Shown: one piece after another, positions 12,334 through 21,947 of the stretch
How the letters are laid out: every line of letters starts with the position of its first letter
Numbering within the stretch: the stretch's first letter is position 1
Assembly (NCBI GenBank): GCA_016802295.1
Contig: JAESIW010000122.1
Location: 1 to 64,000, forward strand
Direction of reading: 5' to 3'
DNA: 64,000 nt
From: Brachionus rotundiformis
Taxonomy: Eukaryota; Rotifera; Eurotatoria; Ploima; Brachionidae
Program-made: the position numbers and the translations under genes
The notes under the pieces: generated by a model
The model's input: only the letters and a program-made list of their open reading frames with translations
Told to the model about the DNA's origin: nothing
Database searches by the model: none

Positions 12334-13236
12334 NNNNNNNNNNNNNNNNNNNNNNNNNNNNNNNNNNNNNNNNNNNNNNNNNNNNNNNNNNNNNNNNNNN
12401 NNNNNNNNNNNNNNNNNNNNNNNNNNNNNNNNNNNNNNNNNNNNNNNNNNNNNNNNNNNNNNNNNNNNNNNNNNNNNNNNNNNNNNNNNNNNNNNNNNNN
12501 NNNNNNNNNNNNNNNNNNNNNNNNNNNNNNNNNNNNNNNNNNNNNNNNNNNNNNNNNNNNNNNNNNNNNNNNNNNNNNNNNNNNNNNNNNNNNNNNNNNN
12601 NNNNNNNNNNNNNNNNNNNNNNNNNNNNNNNNNNNNNNNNNNNNNNNNNNNNNNNNNNNNNNNNNNNNNNNNNNNNNNNNNNNNNNNNNNNNNNNNNNNN
12701 NNNNNNNNNNNNNNNNNNNNNNNNNNNNNNNNNNNNNNNNNNNNNNNNNNNNNNNNNNNNNNNNNNNNNNNNNNNNNNNNNNNNNNNNNNNNNNNNNNNN
12801 NNNNNNNNNNNNNNNNNNNNNNNNNNNNNNNNNNNNNNNNNNNNNNNNNNNNNNNNNNNNNNNNNNNNNNNNNNNNNNNNNNNNNNNNNNNNNNNNNNNN
12901 NNNNNNNNNNNNNNNNNNNNNNNNNNNNNNNNNNNNNNNNNNNNNNNNNNNNNNNNNNNNNNNNNNNNNNNNNNNNNNNNNNNNNNNNNNNNNNNNNNNN
13001 NNNNNNNNNNNNNNNNNNNNNNNNNNNNNNNNNNNNNNNNNNNNNNNNNNNNNNNNNNNNNNNNNNNNNNNNNNNNNNNNNNNNNNNNNNNNNNNNNNNN
13101 NNNNNNNNNNNNNNNNNNNNNNNNNNNNNNNNNNNNNNNNNNNNNNNNNNNNNNNNNNNNNNNNNNNNNNNNNNNNNNNNNNNNNNNNNNNNNNNNNNNN
13201 NNNNNNNNNNNNNNNNNNNNNNNNNNNNNNNNNNNN
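12334..13236. other. Assembly gap, 903 N
   Basis: The run of Ns removes the end of the Rep domain and the start of the helicase, including its P-loop. The sequence on the right of the gap, 13237-13428, has stops in all frames and does not resume the coding sequence at once. Contiguity across the gap is therefore not certain. Confidence 0.99.
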
Positions 13237-13428
13237 ATGGTTATTGCAACAGTCAATTAATAATATAATAATAAATATATATTTGATTTAGAATGTTTAA
13301 GTTTTACTTCCTAGTTTTTATTTAAATTCATTTTTATTCTAGCATAAAGAACTTCACTATAAATTGAAGTAACTTATTCTTATGTTGGCAGTTCCTTTGA
13401 TTCATAATGCCAACAATTCAACTTTTGA

Positions 13429-15540
13429 ATATACAAATACAAGTCAGGGGTTTTAGGGTTCAATATCAAAGGATCTACATTGCACTCGCTATTTCATTTG
13501 CCAATTCACACAAATAAACTAGATCAAATGTCCGATAAACTGTTAAATCGTGTACGGCGTTTATTTGGCAATGTAAGACTAATGATCATTGACGAAATAT
13601 CAATGGTTGGCGTTAGTTTATTAAATAAATTAAACAAACGCTTACAACAAATAATGGACAATCAAAAACCTTTCGGAAATATTTCGATTATTGTAGTTGG
13701 CGATTTGAATCAAATATGTCCAGTACAGGACAGTTGGATATTTGAGAAACCAAAAGGCGAAAGTGGTTATTCAATACTGGCTGGACAAATGCTTTGGCAC
13801 ATGTTTGAATTTATTGAATTGAAGGAAATAATGCGACAACGTGACGATGTTGCATTTGCCGAAGCACTCAATACACTCGGCAATAGAGGTGTTATTGGAT
13901 TGAGCGACGAACAAGTGAGAATGTTCAATTCTCGTATAGTAACGATTGATCAAATACCACAAGAGGCAATATGTGTTATACATTCGAATAAAGGTGTCGA
14001 AGAGTACAATGAGTTTAAATTGAATTCGATGCCGGGGGATCTAGTCAAAAATAAAGCGATTGATCTAGCTATGGGCAAAGAAAAAAATACAAATAAAGCC
14101 AAAAATTTGGTTGCTAGTTTGCGTAATGAAATGGATTTGAATAAGACATGTGGCATGCCAACGTTGCTTCGTCTAAAGCTAAATTGTAAATACATGATTA
14201 CAACTAATTTGCGTACTGAAGATGGTTTGGTAAATGGTGCAGTTGGTTGTTTAAAACACATTGTATACACCAAAAATAAATCAAATGACAAACCACTTGT
14301 TAAGCGTGTGTATTTGCAATTTGCGGACAAAGAAGTTGGTCAATTGACACGTCAATCAAATGATCAAATGAAATGGATGAAAACTGATTCGATTCAATCG
14401 GACAACCCAAATGGTTTGACTGCATTAGAATACGAACAGCAAACAGTTAAACGTCCAAAGTGTGGTGGCAATTATCATGTTGATCGTAAACAATTTACTT
14501 TGGTCGAATGTGAATCAATGACAATACACAAATCACAAGGACAATCGTACACGTGTGTTGGTGTCTACATTGGCGAAGCATTGAAACGTTCTCTATTGTA
14601 TGTTGCATTGAGTCGAGCAACTAAATTGAGTGGATTGTATTTGTATGGTAGCAAATCAATAGAAAGTGCTCGTGTGCAACGTTTGTCAAGAGAACAACGT
14701 GAAAAAGAACTACAAATGTTCGAACGAAATGATCCGGTTCGAATTGAAATGAATCGTTTGCGATCCGAAGCTCAATTGACAAACAATTATGTATTTTTAG
14801 ACTATGGTCATGAGCTAAAGCGTACAAGTGATTTGACCATTCTATTTCAAAATATACAATCGTTCAATTCGAACAAAGTGAATATTAAATGCGATTATGG
14901 ATACAAACAAGCGGACATTGTATTGTTGAGCGAATGTCACAATACACTTAATAATCGTATTGTAGCCAATCGACTATTTGACAATGACCAATATCAGATG
15001 TTATTCTATTCGTACGGAACAAACATGAATTCATCGAATGGTCAAATTTGTTTCGTTCGAGCACACTTGGCCAAGAATTTAAAATTAATTGCACACAATA
15101 CATCCGAACAATTCGCTTACACAGGTTCAAATCAAAACAAATGTGTCGAAATGAGTTTGTTCGAGTATCATCATGACAATGATGACAAAAGAATATATAT
15201 GTTAAATTTGTACAAACATCCCAAGTTTGAAAATGAAAAATTTCTAAACGAATTGTTCGATTTTATAATTCAAAATTGTCAACAACTATATGAAAATCTA
15301 TTCGTCTTTGGTGACTTTAATATTGACTTCAACGTTTCAAGTAACAAAAAATATTTAGACTTTTTGAGTGCAAAATTACAACTTGATCCCTTTTTCCTCA
15401 ATTCTAACACATTCAGCAATAAATCTCAATTGGACTGGTGTTTTTACAATAAAAGCAACAATTTAAAACACATCAATTGTCGTCCATACACAACATGGTT
15501 TAGTGATCATTCGGCCTTGTTCAGCGAATTTGAATTTTAA
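13429..15540 (+). CDS. Helitron-family protein, C-terminal part: PIF1-type helicase plus EEP endonuclease
   Basis: The frame is open from 13429 with no good ATG at its start, because the N-terminal part is missing. Helicase motifs run in order: GFNIKGSTLH (Ia region), MIIDEISMV (Walker B), VVGDLNQICPV (III), a long middle, then ESMTIHKSQGQSY (V) and YVALSRA (VI). This is the PIF1/RecD-like superfamily 1 helicase found in Helitrons. An endonuclease/exonuclease/phosphatase domain follows: ILFQNIQSFN, IVLLSECHN, FGDFNIDF and WFSDHSALFSEF at the very end, covering the catalytic Glu, the D-x-N pair and the D-H pair. RepHel fused to EEP defines the Helentron/Helitron2 branch. This half is free of stops, so damage to the element is recent. 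No terminal hairpin or clear element end was found downstream. Confidence 0.9.
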   Translation: MYKYKSGVLGFNIKGSTLHSLFHLPIHTNKLDQMSDKLLNRVRRLFGNVRLMIIDEISMVGVSLLNKLNKRLQQIMDNQKPFGNISIIVVGDLNQICPVQDSWIFEKPKGESGYSILAGQMLWHMFEFIELKEIMRQRDDVAFAEALNTLGNRGVIGLSDEQVRMFNSRIVTIDQIPQEAICVIHSNKGVEEYNEFKLNSMPGDLVKNKAIDLAMGKEKNTNKAKNLVASLRNEMDLNKTCGMPTLLRLKLNCKYMITTNLRTEDGLVNGAVGCLKHIVYTKNKSNDKPLVKRVYLQFADKEVGQLTRQSNDQMKWMKTDSIQSDNPNGLTALEYEQQTVKRPKCGGNYHVDRKQFTLVECESMTIHKSQGQSYTCVGVYIGEALKRSLLYVALSRATKLSGLYLYGSKSIESARVQRLSREQREKELQMFERNDPVRIEMNRLRSEAQLTNNYVFLDYGHELKRTSDLTILFQNIQSFNSNKVNIKCDYGYKQADIVLLSECHNTLNNRIVANRLFDNDQYQMLFYSYGTNMNSSNGQICFVRAHLAKNLKLIAHNTSEQFAYTGSNQNKCVEMSLFEYHHDNDDKRIYMLNLYKHPKFENEKFLNELFDFIIQNCQQLYENLFVFGDFNIDFNVSSNKKYLDFLSAKLQLDPFFLNSNTFSNKSQLDWCFYNKSNNLKHINCRPYTTWFSDHSALFSEFEF

Positions 15541-15850
15541 AAATATACCAATTTTTTTTTGTTATTCTTTTTAAATATTTTAGAAATTAATATTTTAGAT
15601 TTCAATTCTTAATAAATTATTAAAAATTAAATATTTTAAAAGCTTTATTTTTAATTATCTATTTTTCATATAATTTAAAAAGTGTATATCAAACTCGTTT
15701 GAACGAAATATTGTATTTAAAAACAAAAAAGAAACTGCACATTAATTTTTTAAAATTTATTATAATTTTAATTAATTTTTTTTATACAAAATTCGTTTTT
15801 TAGGCACATTTACATTCGTGACAGGAGTTTAAATTTTAAAAAAATTTATT
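15541..15850. other. 3' flank of the Helitron-family gene, AT-rich
   Basis: No gene is visible. The end of the mobile element should lie here, but I could not recognise a terminal motif with confidence. The next recognisable sequence is the inverted-repeat element that starts at 15851. Confidence 0.5.
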
Positions 15851-16277
15851 TTGCCTAGATTTTACCGTTGAAAAAAAATCAAGGATCATTAACAATTGTT
15901 CCTGTTTGGCCTTTAGGCAAAATATTTTTCAAACATTTATATACATTATCTGATGTATTTTTTATGCTGATTTCGAATTTACACTTAAATTTTATGTAGG
16001 TCGTTTTGTTTTCGCAATAAACGACTTTTTTCGGTCAAAATCGGCACTATTTCCCCAAGGGAGTGGCCGATCGACTCCAAATTTTGCAGGCTGCATTCTC
16101 ATCACTCAAATATTATCTGTACAAAATTTCAGCTCTCTAGCTAATTCCGTTCGTCCATTTTGACCTGTCAACGGACAGACGGACGGACGGACGGACGGAC
16201 GGACAGACACGACAAACTTAATACCTAGATTTTTTATTTAGATGTTTTTTTTAAGTATTTTGGTAAAATCTAGGCAA
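15851..16277 (+). mobile_element. Inverted-repeat element, copy 2 (427 bp, TIR TTGCCTAGATTTTACC)
   Basis: The left end TTGCCTAGATTTTACC is the exact reverse complement of the right end. Inside are an AT-rich part, a motif around CGACTTTTTTCGGTCAAAAT, and a GGAC/GACA microsatellite at about 16176-16207. A 120-base internal stretch matches the reverse complement of the copy at 18933-19571. There is no coding capacity, so it would be a non-autonomous element. Its right end abuts CCCTAACCCC. Confidence 0.8.
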
Positions 16278-16986
16278 CCCTAACCCCTCTTACATAAAAA
16301 TTTAATGGTACAGCATAAACTAAATCCGACACTGCTGAACCAGTATCAGAATTGTAAGGATGTAACATTTTTTGATTAGTATAACCTTCATCTAAAAATA
16401 CAAGACCGGTTTTAGTAGTACCTCCGGTTAACGAATAGTCTTTTACAAATGGTTCATCGTCATCTTGAAAATCAGATTTAAAAGTTGACATTCCCCAATA
16501 AGTTGTCATTGTTTTCGAATTTTCGCTGTGAATAAATTCTCTTTCCCAACGATTTTTCTCCCAAATTTTATTAATTTGAGTATTTCCATGAAATGTACCA
16601 TGATGACCAGAAGGATTAGATGCTCCACCAGCTCTTGTATCAACATCCATTATAGGTTGTGTTTTATCGCCTTCTTTTTCTTCTTCTATAATACTTAAAT
16701 CTTTTTCTGGTTGTTTTGTACTTGTTTCTGTAGGCTTAATTTTTTTAGGTGTATTTGATACTTCTGTTTCATTTCCACTATCGTCACTATTATTTATAGG
16801 CCTTTTGTCTCCTTTTGAACTTTGTCCATAAGTTTCTTTAACAAATACTTGATATGCTTCAAATTCTTGAAATACCATCCATAATGCTTTTTCGTCATTT
16901 CTATAAAGGTCCACTATCATATCAGCAAAAGCTGCTCTCCTAATTGCATTTGTAGTTTTACCAAACCCGTATAAAATGTTCTGCAA
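16270..16986 (-). pseudogene. Possible capsid-like protein of a small DNA virus, truncated at a telomere-like junction
   Basis: The frame encodes up to 238 residues and is the last gene of a three-gene block on the minus strand. It has a helical N-terminal part, a polar linker with a KKIKP basic motif, an acidic run, a Gly/Ser/His-rich stretch (residues about 120-135), and a beta-rich C-terminal part. Its last codons run into the TTAGGG-like tract and the inverted-repeat element, so the true C terminus is missing. In-frame stops and a likely frameshift lie upstream at about 16990-17100, where more coding-like sequence is seen. The capsid role is inferred only from position after an SF3 helicase and from composition. 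Do not treat it as identified. Confidence 0.35.
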
Positions 16987-17104
16987 AATGGTCAGCTCGA
17001 GACAATTCTACTGTACAACAAACTGTAGGACCTGCAAGAATAAAAGATGACCCATTTTTTATGATGAATGAAAACTTAAAGCAAGAAATAACTCATCAAA
17101 TTAA

Positions 17105-17129
17105 TACCCACTGAACAGCCAAGTGGGTA
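17105..17129. promoter_or_regulatory. Perfect 8-bp stem, 9-nt loop hairpin in the virus-like block
   Basis: TACCCACT and AGTGGGTA pair perfectly around a 9-nt loop. It lies between the capsid-like and small-protein genes. Stem-loops of this size serve as replication origins in some single-stranded DNA viruses, but the loop does not show the usual nicking nonamer. A chance hairpin is possible. Confidence 0.45.
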
Positions 17130-17230
17130 GGCTAGATTTCCAAAAACCGAAAAAAATAAAAGAACAGGTAACAAGATCGCTTCCATTTGTAGTATGTTTC
17201 TACTTAATTCCTAATTGTAAATACGACACT

Positions 17231-17266
17231 GGTTATTGCTTTCCTGTGAATAGGAGAGCGATAACC
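17231..17266 (+). promoter_or_regulatory. 15-bp imperfect stem-loop
   Basis: The two 15-base arms pair throughout if two G-U wobbles are allowed on the plus-strand RNA, around a 6-nt loop. It lies about 100 bp from the hairpin at 17105, in the same intergenic part of the virus-like block. Its role is unknown. It may be a remnant of viral terminal or origin structure. Confidence 0.5.
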
Positions 17267-17351
17267 TCTTGTCATATTTTGGGACTTTATTTTTTTTTGA
17301 ATAATAAAACATATATATAATTTTTAAAACTTTATTTAATTAAAATAAAAA

Positions 17352-17781
17352 TTAATTAAAAATTAAATTTTCTTCATTTGACAACTCGCTGTCGCATCTT
17401 CTTCGTTTGATGACCAACTCTGGTCTATCAAACTCTTCTGGGAAGAGATCAGTCAATTCTGTTTTCATGTTGAACGATGGCACATCGTATTCATAACAAT
17501 CCGGATTCTGTAACGGGTTTATTTCTTCGATATCGTTGCTAATATCTGATTCGTAATCATCTATATTATTCATGATATCAGATATTTCTTTGTCATTTTT
17601 TTCCTGTTCCTCTAAGTAGTCGAGAAACCTTTAAATTAAAATATTAGATAAAATTTTAACAAATAAAAACTTACCTTGGCCAATTTGTATGGTTAATAAC
17701 TTTTGCGGCTATAGTTCTATACTCTTTTTTCCATGGCTGAGATGTTCTTTGAAATAAGTTGGCATATTCCAGTGAGTCCAT
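17352..17781 (-). CDS. Small spliced acidic protein of the virus-like block, 127 aa
   Basis: Exon 1 (17675-17781) and exon 2 (17352-17628) join in phase across a 46-bp intron with GTAAGT donor and AAG acceptor. The ATG is 3 bp beyond the stop of the SF3 gene. The first exon has a tryptophan-rich helical start. The second is acidic (several Asp/Ile and Glu pairs) and carries a basic IKRRRCDSE nuclear-signal-like motif near its end. I do not recognise the family. Close packing behind an SF3 helicase and use of a very short intron would fit a small single-stranded DNA virus that splices its messages. Confidence 0.5.
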
Positions 17782-17784
17782 GTT

Positions 17785-18621
17785 TTAAATTAAAAATCTT
17801 CTGCTGAACTCCGTTTTAGCTGAAATTGCTCTTTTTAGTACATCGTAGTCGATGTATTCGTCCGGATTAAACGATATTAAAAATCTCTCTATTGAAAGAT
17901 CAATGTCCTCAACGGCGGACTTGTTTTTGGCCAACCGTACGTGAAGGCCACTTCCACTCAACTGTTCCTTTATGAAACAGAGAGTGTCGTTTAAAGTTAT
18001 TTTTTTGAGCAAGTTTACGAACTTGCATTCCTCTATCACTATTGACTTTATTTGCGCACGTGCGGCGCTGTCATATTTGAGTGCGTCCTCTTTGACGAAT
18101 TGTGTTCCGGGCCATACGTGGTAAGACCCGAAACTATCAGCTAGAATTTCGCAGGTAGTCGATTTGTAAGTCGACGCTTTACCGGCTAAAAACAAAGCCG
18201 TACCTGTTTCTGTGCTATGTGACTCCATTTTATTTCGGAGTTCGCGCAGAAATTTTAAATAATTAACAAATGGAAGCATTTTCTTAAATTCAGTTTTTGG
18301 AATAGGCAGGATGCGATCTTCTTCCTGCCTTTGCCTTTCAAGGGACATAAATCCCTCATAATCTTTCTTGCTTAACCTGAGATTTACACAATCTCGCTTC
18401 CAAGAATTTTGGCGTGGGTATTCTTGTCTAAATTCTGCCATTTCTTCGGCAGAGTGTTTGGGTTTTTTTTTCATAGAGATTACACGGCTAACAAGTGTTG
18501 TTGACTTGTTGCCTGTATACTCTAAACGGTCATCATCTACGACAACCGTCTTTCTTCGTAGGTATTCTATGCAATTATTAAAATGACTTAAATCTTTTAT
18601 CTCCGTAAAGTGCATTCCCAT
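17785..18621 (-). pseudogene. SF3-type helicase of a small DNA virus (NS1/Rep-like), N-terminally truncated
   Basis: The frame encodes 278 residues. Walker A is LAGKASTYKST (residues about 142-153), with Tyr in place of the usual second Gly. Walker B is IVIEEC, a double-Glu form as in superfamily 3. The sensor-like motif is FLISFNP, and the protein ends SRRFLI, where an arginine finger would be. Parvovirus NS1 and CRESS-virus Rep proteins carry such helicases C-terminal to an HUH nuclease. The nuclease part is not present: the frame starts right beside a TTAGGG-like tract (18628-18648), so the N-terminal half was probably lost at that junction. The frame itself has no stops, which suggests recent integration or selection. 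The exact virus family is not determined. Confidence 0.6.
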
Positions 18622-18627
18622 GAATGG

Positions 18628-18648
18628 GTTTAGGGTTTAAACCCTACT
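18628..18648. repeat. Short inverted telomere-like junction
   Basis: GGGTTTAGGGTTTAAACCC and a following TA form a near-palindrome of telomere-like units. It separates the SF3 helicase fragment from the next coding scrap. Confidence 0.7.
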
Positions 18649-18691
18649 TGCATTAAATGGGTTAAGATTGATAATTAACATAAAAATATTT

Positions 18692-18913
18692 TTAATTTAA
18701 TTTTTTATTTTCAAATTTAATAAGAGAATTGATCATAAGTTGATAATCATCATCGGAATTAATCTCTTCTTTTGTACACATTTTTTTAGAATTTGTAGTT
18801 TCGATTCCATCATCATCTAGTTTTCTCTTCTTCTCTTCAATATTTAATTGGTTTTGATTATCAGAAAATGAAATGTTCGGAATGGTAAAAATATTTTGAA
18901 ATGTTGCTGGGGT
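18692..18913 (-). pseudogene. Orphan coding scrap, about 72 codons
   Basis: One minus-strand frame stays open from a telomere-like tract (about 18913) to a TAA at 18692, with no start codon. It has a KKRKLDDDG nuclear-signal-like motif and acidic, helical content after it. The even codon use looks coding. It is truncated exactly where the TTAGGG-like tract begins. It could be another piece of the same virus-like genome or a different captured gene. Confidence 0.45.
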
Positions 18914-18932
18914 TTAGGGTTAGGGTTAGGGG

Positions 18933-19571
18933 TTGCCCAGATTTTACCAAAATAACTAAAAATTAATTTAAAATAAAAAATCTAGGTATTAAGTTTGTCG
19001 TGTCTGTCCGTCTGTCCGTCCGTTGACAGGTCAATATTGACGAACGGAATTAGCTAGAGAGCTTAAATTTTGTACAGATAATATTTGAATGTTGAGAACG
19101 CAGCCTTCAAAATTTGGAGTCGATCGGTCACTCCTTTGCGGAAATAGCGCCGATTTTGACCGAAAAAAGTCGTTTATCGCGAAATCAAAACGACCTAAAT
19201 TAAATCTGAGTAGAAATTCGATATCAGCAGTAAAAAATACATCAGATAATGTTCACAATCATTAGAAAAAAATTTTCCTAAAAGACCAAACTGGAACAAT
19301 TGTATGTACAGCCTTAAAATCATTTTTATGACAATTAGCGATAAACGACATTTTTCGGTCAAAATCGGCGCTATTTCCGCAAAGGAGTGACCGATCGACT
19401 CCAAATTTTGAAGGCTGCATTCTCATCACTCAAAGAAAAATTTTAGCTCACTGGCTAATTCTTTTCGAAACTCTGACCTGTCAACGGACGGACGGACAGA
19501 CACGACAAAATTAATACCTAGATTTTTTTTTTTTTAATTAATTTTTAGTTATTTTGGTAAAATCTAGGCAA
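18933..19571. mobile_element. Inverted-repeat element, copy 3 (639 bp, arms about 240-270 bp)
   Basis: The left arm (18933 to about 19200) and the right arm (about 19330-19571) are inverted copies. They include the terminal TTGCC-AGATTTTACC motif, the CGGACGGACAGAC microsatellite and the CGATCGGTCACTCC block. The central part matches the interior of the copy at 15851-16277. Both outer ends join telomere-like DNA: GGGTTAGGGG on the left and CCCCTAAAC on the right. The telomere-like tracts are therefore inverted too and may be part of the element. Confidence 0.85.
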
Positions 19572-19667
19572 CCCCTAAACCTCTAATCGCAAACCCTTTG
19601 GATATATATAATAAAATGATTAAATCCTAAACCCTAAAAATCTAAGCAACCCTTACCCTAAAAATGA

Positions 19668-19871
19668 TATAAGACAAAATTATATAAGCTTCTAAGAGAC
19701 ATTTCCAATGATATAGAAAATTCAAAATTCAAGGAAAAAATATGCGCTGCCTACGGCACATTATTAGGTTTGGATAACAGTTTTAAAAATATTTATTCAA
19801 AAAAAGAAAAAATTGATTATAAAATTTATCTTAGGCTTGGTCCGAAAAAAGGAGATTATAGACCACGATGA
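19668..19871 (+). pseudogene. Orphan coding scrap, 67 codons, downstream of a telomere-like tract
   Basis: Directly after a decayed CCCTTACCCTAA tract (19651-19662) one plus-strand frame opens at 19668 and runs to a TGA at 19869-19871. It has no start codon. It is basic and helical, with KICAAYGTLLGLDNSF and an IYLRLGPKKG run that look like real protein. I cannot name the family. Confidence 0.4.
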
Positions 19872-20104
19872 CGATCTTGACTTTTTTAATTGATCCCGAT
19901 TTTTATTGAAATGCTTTTGGGATGGCAAAATTTTGAAAAATAAAAAAATAAAAAAAAATCGAAAACACGGAAATAGCATGAAGGTTTTGACACTTTGGTA
20001 TTCTAAAGATGTATACGAGTGACCCTTCATTTAAATTTTTTCGACTAAAAAATATAATTTTTTTAATTTTTTAAATAGAATTCAATTTTATATTACTTTG
20101 AAAT

Positions 20105-20345
20105 TATTTATTTTAGAGAAAAAATTGCAAATTGATTGGAAGGAATATTCTTTAAAGGAACTTGGATGTACGCGCAAGAATAAATTCAAAGTTCAAATGC
20201 CGTGTAATGGAGATGAAATTTGAGTTAAATTTAAATTTTTGAATAATATAATCTTTATTACCGAAGGTCATTCAACTACGCACTCAAGAAAATTGGCATC
20301 CAGCAACAGTTATAGTTACGATATTAAGAGTTTAGTTTAAGAGTT
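20105..20345 (+). pseudogene. Degenerate coding remnant of unknown family
   Basis: After a TTATTTTAG acceptor-like site, a short frame reads DWKEYSLKELGCTRKNKF and continues past stops into ITEGHSTTHSRKLAS. The pattern looks like a worn zinc-finger or transposase N terminus, perhaps linked to the MULE remnant that follows. The assignment is weak. Confidence 0.3.
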
Positions 20346-20894
20346 GATATCTAATTGGCCATATTAATGACACAAAAAAAAATAAAAAATTTCTTTAGAA
20401 ATTAAGAATCATCATTTTTATTTGATTAGTTAAACCTTTTTTTTTTTTAATAAAAATTTAATAGCCCTGAACCCTTTTCTGTTCAACCTGAAGTTTTAAA
20501 TTAAAAGTGCGTGCGATTGTAATGCAAAAAAAATTGATTTCAAGCAAATAAGCATCTTAAGAAATTTAATATACGTAACGCGATTTTCAACCTCGAAACA
20601 TAAAAAAAAACGATTAATTAAATGATGTGATAATTTTTTTTAGACCATAATAAACTAATACCACAATTTTAATAAAACATCCTCAATTTTAATAATTTTT
20701 CACACATTTAATACTTTTTCCACTAATTTAATTAAATCGCAACTATTATAGTACTTTTGACACAATTTTAATAAAATGACAATATATTTATTAAAAGTGC
20801 CACAAATTTTTTTAATTATTAATTGATAAATACCGATGTTTTTTCTATTTAAAGATAATTTTTTAAAAAAAATATTATCAGAAAATCGAAAAAA

Positions 20895-21947
20895 ATGAGT
20901 GAAACACTATCTAAGGAGAGTGTATTAGAAGATCCAGCCAACCAAACATGATAAAACAAGATGTTGATCAAGATTGGACAGATGTTCTCAAACCAACTAA
21001 TGAGATTAGAAAAAGGGGGAAAGCAATTACATATGATTTGTTTTAAGTCGTTTGAAGATTTTGATGTGATTCTTAAAGAAATCAAAGATGGAACAGTCAA
21101 TGGAAAAACTTTATTTTTAAGAGTCAAGATGGAGATAAGCATCGATTTTATTGCAAATACTTGAAGCATGGATGTCGTGCAGCTTTATATTTACAGTAAA
21201 CAGACCGATCAAAAGGTAATTGTTTTATATCAGATGATGAGCATTCAAATCATCCAAATGATGAAGAAGATATTCGCAAGATTGATCCAAAAATATATCA
21301 AAAAATAGTTGAATATGAAAATTTTGGTCAAAAACCTGAAGCCATCATAACAAATTTAATAAAAGCTGGCTTGCAACTCCAAAAAAAACAAAAACAAATA
21401 ATATTTTGAAAGTTATTCGAAAGGCAAAAAAAGTTAGCAATCAACCGACTATGAGTGACTCAAAAGAATGGTGTGATCAATACAACGAAAAACCTGAACA
21501 TGATGATTTAGTATTTGTAGCTGAATATAAATATAAAGCATTTCCTGAACAAAAATTTCGTGTTTTATCAACTACTAAACGTCCTAATAGTACTTGTACA
21601 TGTGTAGACTGGTTGAAAAATTACAAATGTTCACATACAATAACAGTAGCTTACAGACTCAATTTGGTAAATTTCAATGACGTTTAATGAACCTACCCAT
21701 TAGTAATAAGAAGAAGAAAGGAGCTCCACAAAAGACAGCAGAAAGCTTACAACATCAGCCATCAGATTTGGTTTCAGATGAAAGACTGGGTATTGACAAT
21801 GAAGTTGTTCCTCAAAGAAAACGTGTTTGTGTTAGACCAACAACAAGTGCGATGGCTTCCGAAATCAATGGTAATGCTAAACTCAAAAATAACTGTAAAA
21901 CTTGCGGCTCATTATTGAAAAAAAAAATATTTTTATTGTCAAAATAA
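20895..21947 (+). pseudogene. MULE-type transposase remnant (FLYWCH-like start, SWIM zinc finger, catalytic core deleted)
   Basis: The first part (about 21110-21260) encodes HRFYCKYLKHGCRAALYL and DDEHSNHP, the C-x-n-C-x-n-H-x-H pattern of the WRKY/FLYWCH-like DNA-binding domain of MULE transposases, with stops. At 21406-21687 a clean frame encodes CTCVDWLKNYKCSHTITVAY, a CxC...CxH SWIM zinc finger. The next frame (21687-21947) has a basic tail and a CKTCG motif. The DDE catalytic core expected between the two parts is absent, so this is an internally deleted, dead copy. Confidence 0.75.

Noticed and set aside
12134..13291. Long frames across the N run on both strands
   Set aside because: They are open only because N codons are not read as stops. 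The real Rep frame ends at the gap.
13447..13460. TTAGGG-like sequence before the helicase frame
   Set aside because: It is in frame with the helicase and encodes the expected residues just before the FNIKGSTLH motif, so coding use explains it.
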